Below, one piece after another: positions 48,101-60,100 of a DNA stretch of 64,000 nucleotides. The position numbers and the translations under genes were made by a program. Below the pieces are notes generated by a model, which was not told the DNA's origin, searched no databases, and saw only the letters and a list, made by a program, of their open reading frames with translations. The first letter of the stretch is position 1. Every line of letters starts with the position of its first letter. This DNA is from Pelodera strongyloides (taxonomy: Eukaryota; Nematoda; Chromadorea; Rhabditida; Rhabditidae): positions 62,001 through 126,000 of the forward strand of contig JAANDG010000392.1 of the NCBI GenBank assembly GCA_036852015.1, in the 5' to 3' direction.

Positions 48101-51100
48101 CGATCGTACAAAATTAGCATAGGATACATAGGATTTGCTTATCATATGCAAATTTTCCAAAGGGGCTAGCATTTCGCTTTAACAGAAAAATACTTAACCG
48201 AAAATACTTAACATAATTATAATTTGTTGTAAGTATTGCAGATAAATGCACATGAGACAGTCGCACTTGTCGGTTCATCCGGATGCGGAAAGTCGACGAT
48301 GATCGGTCTTCTTATGCGATATTATGAACAGAAAGCGGGAATGGTGAGAATTTAGTTTCCCATTGATCTTTTTTTATCTCTCAGCATTGCTTTGCAGAGA
48401 AGGCCCTTCTTCTACGACATATCAGTCCCAACCGCAACTATTTAGTTATCTGAGTATCCTAACGTTACTACATTAAAGAGAAATACCGGCCGGTGTTTGA
48501 AACGCACTGTGGGTGTGGACACTTGCATTTTCATGCATCACATGTATCGAACACAAATGAGCGTAATTTAGAATAAAAAATCGACCCCAATTCGACCCTC
48601 GCGATGCGTATTTCGCTGTAACAGTGGATCTAACTATCGAACTAATCCAGGTAACACTCGACGGCGTACCAGTCAACCAGCTTAACATCAATTGGTTGAG
48701 AAATATTATTGGAATCGTTCAACAGGAACCCGTTATATTCAGCAACACCGTAGAGGTGGGTGATTCGGTGAATGTAATGAATATTATACGGTGATTCTGA
48801 AGTCATTCATTTGTCTGATGAGACCAAAGTGAAAATATTCATAAAAACAACATAACATACCATTTATTGTGGGCACTGCAATCAATCGTTCAATCTTTGT
48901 CAGATTAAGTTAGACACAAAGAATTGCTTAGAGAGAGGATATAAATTTGATACATTTTATTCGTTGTATAACTTTCTTCTTGGATACTAGAGCATTACGT
49001 CATTGGATATATTTAGTAAAAGTTTAGTAGTCTTGGATGATTCTGGGCAGCCCGAAACAGGGTAGATTCATGAATCAAGAAACATTACGTGCAGAAAGTG
49101 TGTTGAAAATTTGAAAATGCTTGTGGATGTGTTCTTTTAGCGAATTTCTTTATTCAGCGGGAAAATATTACTCAATGCTTTATGCTTGATTATTTTAGTA
49201 TAACGTTCGTCTGGGTGCAGAGCACATCACTGAAGAAGATATGGAAATTGCATGCAAACAGGCGAATGCCCACGATTTCATCATGAAACTACCAGAGTTA
49301 GGTGTCCATTGTAAATTCAATGAACTACCGGAGACTAACAAATTTACTACCTGAGATATGTTCTAACTACTAATCATAATTTCTTAGCCATGGCATGCAA
49401 CAAACGTTTTTCTTGGGGATAAAGATTTTATTAACATTGGCAAATATTTTAGGGTTATCAAACAAAAATCGGTGAGGGCAATGTGCAATTATCCGGCGGA
49501 CAAAAGCAACGTGTGGCCATAGCACGTGCCCTCATTAGAAAACCGAAGATTCTCCTACTCGATGAGGCCACCAGTGCTCTCGACACTGAAAGTGAAAAGC
49601 TCGTTCAACACGCTATTGATAAGGTTATTCTCGCAATACTTGAAATGAAATCGTCTTGCCTGAACACCCACGATGCAAAAAAAAAACATTCGGCAGGTCA
49701 TGTAGCTAGGATGTTTCAACAATGAACCACAAAGGGTTTCTTTTGCTGAGAAAATATATTGACATACAGAAAACAACTCTGAACCCAAACATTGTACTCA
49801 ATGTCAATTAAGCGAACTAGAATTCAGGCCAAGGCTGGACGTACAACGGTTTGCATTGCGCACAGATTGAGTACAGTACGCAAAGCGGATAAGATTATTG
49901 TGTTCGACAAAGGACAAATTGTTGAGGTTGGTGCAAAATTAGATTCGTTGAAATTTCCTTTTTCACCAATTACACCGTCGTTTAGCTTCACATTTGTGAC
50001 TTTTGTCTCGTAACCACGCGAGGAGAATTTTTTTATGCATATTTCATACAACTATTATTTACATTTGTAGAATCAAACTTAAAGGGATGGGTTCATTCAA
50101 ATCAAATCACCGGTTTTTTATGCTTTATTTTGTTTGTACAAAGGTAAACTTAAGTAAAAAGCATAAAAAATATTTTTTGGATTATTCCCTAGGAAAGATT
50201 TAGGTAAAAAAGGTGAGTATTGATCGATCTTCCGATAAAAAGAGTCCAACAAGATTAACTAGGGAAGCTAATTGTAAGAGATATGGCTGAAATACACTCT
50301 TTTGTGCAAAATAAACTGTAGTTTTCATCGTTTATTTTACTTAAAACAATGAAAAACAGTGTGTTTCAGGCTTTTTGCTTAAAGGGACAGGCCCATCAAA
50401 GAAAACCTATATTTACGATTTCGTCTTAATTTTTATTAAAAGTGTTTATTACAATATATGCAAACCAAATTTTATCGACATTCACCACGGGGAACTTTTT
50501 CCGACGAGCGCATCCGCAAATGTATACCGTTGCCTGGCTCTTCCTCTCGTTGTGTATCCGCGCTGGTTGTCTGCTCTCTCGGTTTTTTTACTCTGGCACC
50601 CTTTATTGAGCATGCTCTCTCATGCGTATTTTTGTAACTGTGTTATAACATACGCGAAGTAAAAGACTTGTAAGGACTAAATTGATGCAACTACGGTACT
50701 CTTATAAGTTGGGCTCGTCGTAAAAAAGTTCCCCGGGGTGAATGTGGATAAAAATTGGTGTGTGTATATTGTAATAAACGCTGCTAATAAAAAAAAAATG
50801 AAATCGTTAATATGTGTTTATTTTGATGGGCCTGTCCCTTTAATGCTCTTTGCTTAAATTTGCCTTTGTACAATCAAACTAAAGCCTCAAAATCAAGGTG
50901 ATTCTCTAGTGAACCCATCCCTTTAAAGCGAAATACCGGCCGGTTTTTGAAACGCATCGAGTACTCCCTCCCTTCTTTCCTATGTTTCATATGCAAATTA
51001 TCATAAATTTGAATAAAATATAGACCCCAATAGACCCCTTTTAACATAACTGCATATGAATGTTGATATTTGAGATGCGTTTCAAAAACCGGCTGGTATT

Positions 51101-54100
51101 TCGCTTTAAGGATAGAAATGAGATGTAATGGCCCCATCTTTTTAATACTAGACATGCTTATATACATAGTAGTGTTTTTCTTTTTTACAAGTCACCACTA
51201 CAAAATAACTCCTAAGCCTAACAGGTGGGCAATCACGAATCTTTGATGGACCAAAATGGTATGTACTCATCGCTAGTGAGATCGCAAAAAGTTGAAAAGT
51301 CGAAACCTCAAACAGAAGAAGACGGTTTGCTTTTAAATTTTTTTCACGGGACCATTTTTTGCGGACCATTGCCGGCATGTCCGACAACGGCCCGCAAAAA
51401 ATTCGAAAGTGCCTAACATGTTTAATTGTCAATGGTCTCTTAGTTTTTCGCACTATTTCCTTTTTCGCTCTGAGACTTTTTCATGATTTACCTGATTCGC
51501 ACTTTTCGCGATCTAACTGTAACTCCTCAATATTTCGCTAACATGGATGGCAGTTTCGCATGCGAATTCGCGCGAAATCGTAACATAAATACTCTAAAAA
51601 TGTTTTAAATCGGTATGAAAAAAACATGCGTACACATTTGTAATGTACATTTGTAGGTATGTAAGTTTTCCTTTTCTTATTATCTTGTCCACATACATAT
51701 TCTTTTATGCAGATGTATTACCGGAAGTTTTGGTTCGTTCAAAAGGGACCATGGAATTGCGGTCTAGCGAAAGAGAACTCACTAGAACAAGCAATCGTAT
51801 CAGAAAAAGTATGATATCTGTGAAGAGCATGCAGGACGAGTTCGAATTTGAGGAGTAAGATTTAATTGATCAGAATACTTCATGTTGTGATTAGGCTTTT
51901 AGATTTATGTTACATAGAATATCCAAGCATAGAGTATAATATCTGAGCCGCCAATCACTGGAACAAGGCAGTTGATACAAATAATATATGGTAACTAAAT
52001 ACATTCTTGACACCCCCCCCCCCAGAAATCGGAAGAAAATTCCATCAATTTTTCAACAGGGGGATAAGCTGGAGTTATATGATACTAAATGGGTAAGCTA
52101 ACTGATGTTGTCGTTCTTTGTTTACGCGACTTGCAGATCCGAAATACAGTAATTTGCACTCTTAGCGCACGAGAACAGCTTCGCGATGAAGGTGGCGTCG
52201 ATGCATCATTGCTTGATATCCTGAAGTTTGCGAAACCAGTGAGCTTCATTCTTTCAACATAACACGAAAACATTTGTTTTGGATGTGTAATTTAATGATT
52301 TTTTTTAACGGTTGTGACACGTGACACCTTTTATGCAACAAAATGTATCACTCAAGCGGCGCAAGTTTTGTTAGTTAGAAATAAATCCAAAATTAACGTT
52401 TTTATCCTTATTGCTTCTTAGGACATCAAATCTGGCACCAACAACCGTATCATTTAGGAACTACCAATGTTGGGACTTGCATGCATTATCACCGTAATTC
52501 GCGGACTAATTTGGCCAGTCTTCTCCTTGATTTACGGACACTTGTTTATGGTTTGTAACTAAAATCACAACTCCAGTAGTCTGGTTTAAAATATATATGT
52601 TTTCTTTTGGCTAGAAATAACGGCCAGATTTTGAAACGTATTTGAGGCATGTACATTCACCTATGATGTATGCAAATTAATATAAAGTCTAATTATCGTG
52701 CAGTGCGCTTTGCATACACTACCTCGGAATACAGCGCATGTCATACGTTTCAAAAATGGCCGTTATACGGCTTTAAAGCGAACTAGCGGTCGGTTTTTGA
52801 AACGCATGTGAATAACTGCATTCCTATGTATTTATGCTAACAAGTGAGCGTAAGTGTAATTTTTATAACACTTACATGTGTTTGTAAGTGGGGTCGAATC
52901 GGGGTCGATCTTTTATTCTAATAATTCACATTTACATATTATGCATCAAAATGCTTCGTTTGACATACGTTTCAAAAAAATGGCCGTTATTTTGCTTTTA
53001 CTTGTTAGATGATTCCTTGTTTGTGTGCTATCCCTACCACGCCAAACTCGTTCAACCAGAACCGGCCTGCGAAAGGATTCGAACATTTTTTATTTGCTTA
53101 TTTTAGTACAAAATATTCAGATTCTCTCAACAACAGGAGGGGACGATCAAATGTTGCGGGTCGCCGTGAATTCTCTCTATTTTCTGCTTCTGGCGCTCGT
53201 CGCGCTCGTCACCACCTTTTTCTCCGGAAGTATTTTCGGAAAGTGCGGCGCCTCGCTTGCTTTGCGACTACGAATGGAAGTTTACAAGGTGTGTAATGTT
53301 GCCTTAATTATTTGAACATCATAATTGACAGTCGATTTAAAGGGAATATACCCAGGGAAAAAAAAATTACGGGAATAGAACCGAGATCCAAAAATGTTAT
53401 AGTAAATCCAAAAACAAAAATGTTGAGGGAATTGTAAACACGTTCTTTATACAGTACATGTGCACTTAGTTTGAAAACGGAGGTGGTTTATTTTTAAAAT
53501 AAATGTCAAAAATCATACGAAGATCAAGGTTTTCTGCTGAAACTAAAACTAGCAGCAAACTTGCATTGTGCCCAGAATAAAAACATTTTTACTTGGCAGT
53601 TGTAAATAATACATAAACATATTTTCAGTCCTTTCTTCGACAAGATGCCTCATTCTTCGATGAACCAAAACATAACGTAGGAGCACTGACGTCCAGACTT
53701 TCTACGGACGCCCCAAACGTTATGGCAGTATGTTTTCAATTTGCTTTTAAAGTTGCATAGCCAATTTTTCCGAATTGTTCGTTTCAATAGTATTCCAGTA
53801 ACAGTGTGCGTTATTCGAGAGCAACAGATTTCTGGGTACTATGTATGTGTGTGTGTGGTTTTTTTTCTTTATGTGTTTTATTTAGAGGCTCACGAGAATT
53901 AAGTGCTCAATTACTTTTAGGTTTGTCTCGGAAGAAAAAAACCATCAGCATTCGATAAAAGGAAAGAAATAGAGATACAGGGTGTATTTTTCATGAGTGA
54001 GCCTCCTCCTATAATCCTTAGCATAAAAAAGGGTTCCCCAAATTGTTTGTGAGAAATACTACGGGATTATACAAACATGTGTTTACGAAGTACTATGTTC

Positions 54101-57100
54101 TTCATTTGCACTTTAGGTTTCGCGGGAAACGTGCAGTAGAAGAACAGAGTACGCTTTGCATGATATGCAAATTTGTGTAGGAAAATAAAATGACCGTAGA
54201 CCCTGAGATGACCGTAGTTTGGGCATAACAATTGCGTTTCTGAGCCTCAAAGTTTTGTCCCCTAAAACGATTTCTAATATTGTTTGGACCAATGTTAACA
54301 TACCCTAATGCTCGCAGAAAATTTTTGGGTTTTGACTCCTGACTACCGTACATGTACATGGAGCTCATGTCTTGTGTCGTAATAGTGTAGTTTGGTCACA
54401 AAAAATGGGATTTTTTTTACGTGGGACGCAGCCTCAAATACCTCGACAAAAAACTTCAGGCAGTTGATCAGAGGCTTGCGGAGGTACTTAATGGACTCGT
54501 CTCATTAATTGCTGGTGTTGTCGTGGCTTTCTCCATTGGTTGGAACATGGCCCCAATAGGACTGCTCACAGCATGCATTTTACGTGAGATTTTCATTTGT
54601 TATTCTTTGTTTGGATAATACGGTAAAAATAATGCTTCTCCGTTAAATGCACAGACTTTTTCAAATAACTCAAGTGGCCCATATAAAAAAAATTTTCCCC
54701 CAATTTTTCTGTGATAAATCTCCCAGACTACTCAAATGTGGCTGTGGAAACCGTTTTGCTTAGTATGCAAAATTGGGGGAGAATAAGATCCTCAGAAATG
54801 TGCCGCAATTGAGCTTGAAAATGAGTTTTTGAGGCTTTAAGGGTCAGGCCCATTTCAAATTACCCCTATTTTTGATGATGCCATCGGATTCTCCGTTTCA
54901 AATATAGTAGGCTGAATTTTTTTCCAACTTTCAGTCGCAATATTCACGCAGTTTTCAGCAATTTACCATGGCCAGTCATACACAACAATCAATCGCAGTT
55001 GTCACGCCCATTCGCGCTGATTGGCCAATATCGCAATTGCCACGCCCAATAGAGCATATGGGCCTGTCCCTTTGAAATGGGCCTGTCCCTTTAAAATAGT
55101 AAAATGTGTTGCATAGTAAAATTCTTCTTGATACTGATTTAATCAATGTTAACACTGATTTAATCAATGTTTGTTTTGGCACGTCCAGAAACCCGTTTTT
55201 GGCTATTTTTAGTTGCTGAGTACGGTAACTAGCTGTGGATCTTCTCAGAAAAATTAGGGAGAACTTTTTATACGTGGGCCTGTGCCTTTAAAAAATCACG
55301 TAGTATCGCAACTTGGAACAAAACAAGAGCCGTAACCACTTGATATATTTAAAAGTGAATACACAACTTGCAAGAAATGCACGGTAACATTCATTTGTCC
55401 ATAGTCAACTCTCTTATGATTGAACAAAATGCTTCAAATTCTTATGATTTACTTCGAATTTGCTCGTTGAGACTTATTTACTACTGCTTTATTATGTTTT
55501 ATTTATGATGTGTATTTTATAACTGCACGTTACATTGCTTTCTTTGATTGTCTTTGTGCATGATAAATTATTATTATTATTATTTTTATTTTATATTATT
55601 ATTATTATCTTATTATTATTATATATTATTATTATTTTTTAATATTTTATTATATTATTATTATTTTATTATTTTTTTTTATATTATTATTATTATATTA
55701 TTATTATTATTCTTCTTATTATTATTATTATTATTATTATTTTAGATTATTAATAATATATAAATAATATATTATTTATTATTATTTAGTCGCAAGTCAA
55801 AGTGTTGTCGGACAGTACCTGAAATGGAGAGGAACGAAGGATATCGAATGTGCGAATGAGGCATCAAGAGTGGGCTATAATTGTTTTGTAATTGCAACAT
55901 AATTCCTATATCTTTTTATTTTACTTTGCCGTCCGAATATTTTGTTACATGAGTTGACCATCTTCAGCTCTAATATTCTAGAAAACTCTCTTTTCTCTCC
56001 GTGCGTCGGAAGGGGGACTCAATTTCGTTATTTTTTTCGATTATAAATGTTGAGCAATTGATATTGCCATGTTATGTAGTACTGCCGACTTGTGTATGTT
56101 AGAGAATTAACTCTTATGCAAAAGGTCCCTTTGTTTCAGTTCATGGGTAGAGACGGTTGATCGTTGCGCGGTTTCAAATATGGAAGATAAAGCATGTAAT
56201 CATTGGTTCTTCAGATAGTCGCTGAATGCGCCGTCTATGTGAAGACAATTCAGGCTCTCACTCGAGAGAGGCAAATGTATGAACATTTTTCGGATGCTTG
56301 CGCTGAGCCTCATAGGAGAGCCATTACGAGAGGTACTTTTCTTCCCTGTGATATGTAAAGATGGAGAGAGAATTAGATCAGGGAGGCATTGTTAGCTAAA
56401 AAGAGAGAAAGAGAGATAAATAGAGAGAGAGAGAGAGAATGAGAGAGAGTGAGAATGAGAGAGAGAGAGAGAGAGAATGAGAGAGAGTGAGAATGAGAGA
56501 GAGAGAGAGCGAGAATGAGAGAGAGAGTGAGAATGAGGGAGCGAGCGGTGAGAGTATAATAATAATGGTTTATTGGCGATATGCAATTAACACATATCAA
56601 AAGGTGACCCTCAGATACCACGCTTCACCACACGGGACCAAACTACAAAGAACACACGAACACTAGACATAATTAAGAACACTGCACAGCAATTAAAGGA
56701 GGAGGCTCACGAGAATTAAGTGCTCAGATGGTTTCCTTTTATCGAAATATGATGGTATTAAATTCCGAAAGATATGCTTTACAAAGCAAAAGCTTTTAAT
56801 TGGAAGGAGCCAATCAATACAAGACTAAGAAGTCTATAAAAATTTTGGATCGTAGTAAATAGTTGATTTCCATAGTGGGCATGCAAATTTACAAGTCATT
56901 TTGCAAGCGGCAAAAAATTTGAATGGCCAGTATGGAAATCAACTATTTACTACGATCCAAAATTTTTATAGACTTCATAGTCTTATACTGATTTACTCCT
57001 TCCAATTAAAAGCTTTTGCTTTGTAAAGCATGTCTTTAGGAATTTAATACCATCGTCTGTCGATAAAAGGAAACCGTTTGAGCTCTTCATTCTCGTGAAC

Positions 57101-60100
57101 CTCCTCCTTTAAATCCTGTAAATTATCTTACCTTAAATGCAGCGTAATATTAACATATTTAAATAATCAATTTACAGGGTAAAATTGAAGAATACTACCC
57201 CGTGGTAGTTGACTACCCAAAATGGGAATATGACTCCCCACAACAAAGGGGTAGTTTTCTTAGCATCGTAGAATACTACCCCAAAACAGGGAGTTCAGTA
57301 TTAGTTCACCTCCCCTAGCTATGGGGTAGTAAACTTCCTAAACGGGTAGGAATTTTCTAAAAATGGGGTAGTATTCTTGCTTTGGGGTACCTATGTTTCA
57401 CCACTAGGTAATCTTTAACATTACTTCCCCACCGCTTGTAGTTTACAACCCCTTTTTTAAAATACTACCTCCTTTTGACAGGTTTTGACAGAATACTACC
57501 CCAGTCACTTTTTTTAATAGAAAACTGGGGCAGTTATGTTAAAAGGAATTTAACATGACTAGGAATGTTAAATTATCATGACTACCCCAATATAATCAAT
57601 AATGAACAACTGGGGTAGTTATGTTAAAAGGAATTTAACATGACTACCCCATTAGCATTTGGGGTAGTCATGTTAAAAGGAAGTGAACGTGGCTACCTCA
57701 CTGGGGTTAATAATGAGAATGGGGTAGTCATGTTAATTACGTTTTAAGAAGACTAACAAAGAAGGTGACAACTGAAGCAAAACGCGGGGTAGTATTCTTC
57801 AGGTGGGGGTACTATTTTTCATTTGGGGTATCATTCACAAAAAGTATGGGGGGTAGCATTTTACCATGTGGAATTATATTTTGTATTGGGGTATTATTAC
57901 TCCACAATTCTACCTTCTTCGTGTATAACCAAAAAGTTCTACCGTCGGCGTGTACTAATCAAGAACTCGTGTAAATTATCTTACCTTAAATGCAGCGCAA
58001 TAGTAACATATTTAAATAACGTACATGAACGGGACCATTTTTTGAAAATTAAATTTGAAAAATGCATACACTGTGCAGAAAAGAGTGCGGACTTTTCTGT
58101 ACTAGAGCGGCTTTGACATTAATATGGTACTAGAGCAGTTTTGACATTAAAGGGTCAGGCCCATTTCAAATGACCCCTATTTTTGATGATTCTATCTGAT
58201 TCTCCATGCCAAATATAGTAGAGCATATTGCCCAATTAGCGCGAAGGGGCGTGACAACTGCGATAGATAGTTGGGTATGACTGGCTATGGTAAATTGCGT
58301 GAATTTTACTGCGTGAATTTTTCACTTGAAAATTAGTAAAATATCGTATCCTACTATATTTGACATGGAGAAGCAGATGGAATCATCAAAAATAGATGAA
58401 ACTTGAAATGGGCCGGCCTGACCCTTTAATATGGTGAGCGAAAGTCAACTTGTTATAGACATAAACACTTAAATCTCTTACCTGATCCACCGGCTTGATC
58501 CTCTGACGTTCAATATAGCAGTTGCGTCCGGGATCGGTCTGTCCGAGATGAAGAACGTTGATTTTCTCAGCAGCAAACGGCATCTGCCAGTCCATTGACC
58601 ACGTTCGTTAATGGATCTAATAAGAAAACATTAATGGTTGTAACAATGGCATTTAGGCATGTGGGAAGCGCTGAACTACGCTCTATCGGCGGCATTCGTC
58701 AACGTTAACTTCTCGATTGCGTATGCTTTTGGAATGTGGCTGATAAAACACTACTGGGCATCACCGTTTGTAGTTTTCCAGTGAGTATTCATTGCGATCG
58801 TGAGGCGAGCTCCCCAGGAGAGCAGTATTCCCATAGTTACACTATCACAATTAATGTTTTTAAGACAAAATTTTACATGGCATATAGTTTTCCGTATGGG
58901 TTGTATTTGTACGTAACATTTTTTTATTATTATAACCGTAACAATTTTTTTTATGATCGACTACTAGTTGTATTGCAGGGTAATCGAGGCACTTAACATG
59001 GCGTCAGTGTCGGTGATGGCCGCGGCGACCTATTGGCCAGAGTATATAAGGGCCCGCATATCTGCCGGAGCTATGTTCAGAACCATGGCCGAAGTTCCTC
59101 TCATTGATGGAATGAGCGGACAAGGAACTGAACCCGTGCGCTTCCTTTCTTTGTCATATTACATAATGTCTGTTCTTCTGAAATATGCCGAAAGGAATAG
59201 GGACATCGAGATCTACTTACAATTAATATTAATAGTCAAGAATTGCACACGCAGAATTACATAAATTAATCACCCCCATTGCAATCTCCCTGTGAGAAAC
59301 AGGCACAATCGCAAGACTCACAAGAACAAATGCACAGACGAATCAGAGAAAAATAAGATGGAGGTAGAGAAAATGAGAATGGTAGTAGAGAGCGAGAGAG
59401 AGAGAGAGAGAGAAAATTTAGAACGTAATGGGCGAAGACATGACTTGTTAACTATAGAGAACGAGGAAGAGAGTGAGAAAGCGTCTGAAATATTGTTGAT
59501 TCAGTGGAGCCTGCGAAATAATAGTGTTCTGGGTAGTCTCCATTTTTTACGGGTGCCACCCTGCCCAAACATTGAAACAACAATAGAATATTCATCACTG
59601 GCAAGCAATCTATCAATCAACACATGGGTAAGCAATACAACGGGTTTCTTCAGAAAACATGTGCAATGGAGATCAGTGGGTAAATCCTTCTTGAATGGGA
59701 ACCTCTCGGCACTTGACATCAAAGAGGAAGATCCCATAGATCAGCAAATTTTTCATTTGCGTACCAGTGAGATCAATAATCAATAGGGATAGCCTGAGTA
59801 TGGGTCGCCAGGGTAGAGTAAGCGGACCGAATGTATTAGTAACGTAACATCAACTGGATCCAAAGGAAAAAGGGTGAGTAGAGCATCAGTCGACCAGTCG
59901 CGAGTAAGAAACTGAAGCAGAGTGAGTACGTGATAATCACTATTTTATGCCACACGACTTGATTACAATTGTCCTCGATTCCCAGGTAATTGCCCCAATT
60001 GTTCTCTGTGGCTACGGTAGCTCATCATGTTTATAAAGTTCGTACGAAGGCCTTGTTTCAAGTAACGTTTTTTGCAGGAAATTACCGGCAACTTGGAATT

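Noticed and set aside
52422..52457. Alternative start of transporter exon 22 at TTCTTAG/GACATC
   Set aside because: That frame hits TAG within 12 codons. The acceptor at 52457 keeps phase and gives the expected first helix of the second membrane domain.
57182..57925. CRISPR-like array
   Set aside because: Repeats are irregular in spacing, occur on both strands and lie in a eukaryotic intron. There is no repeat-spacer regularity.
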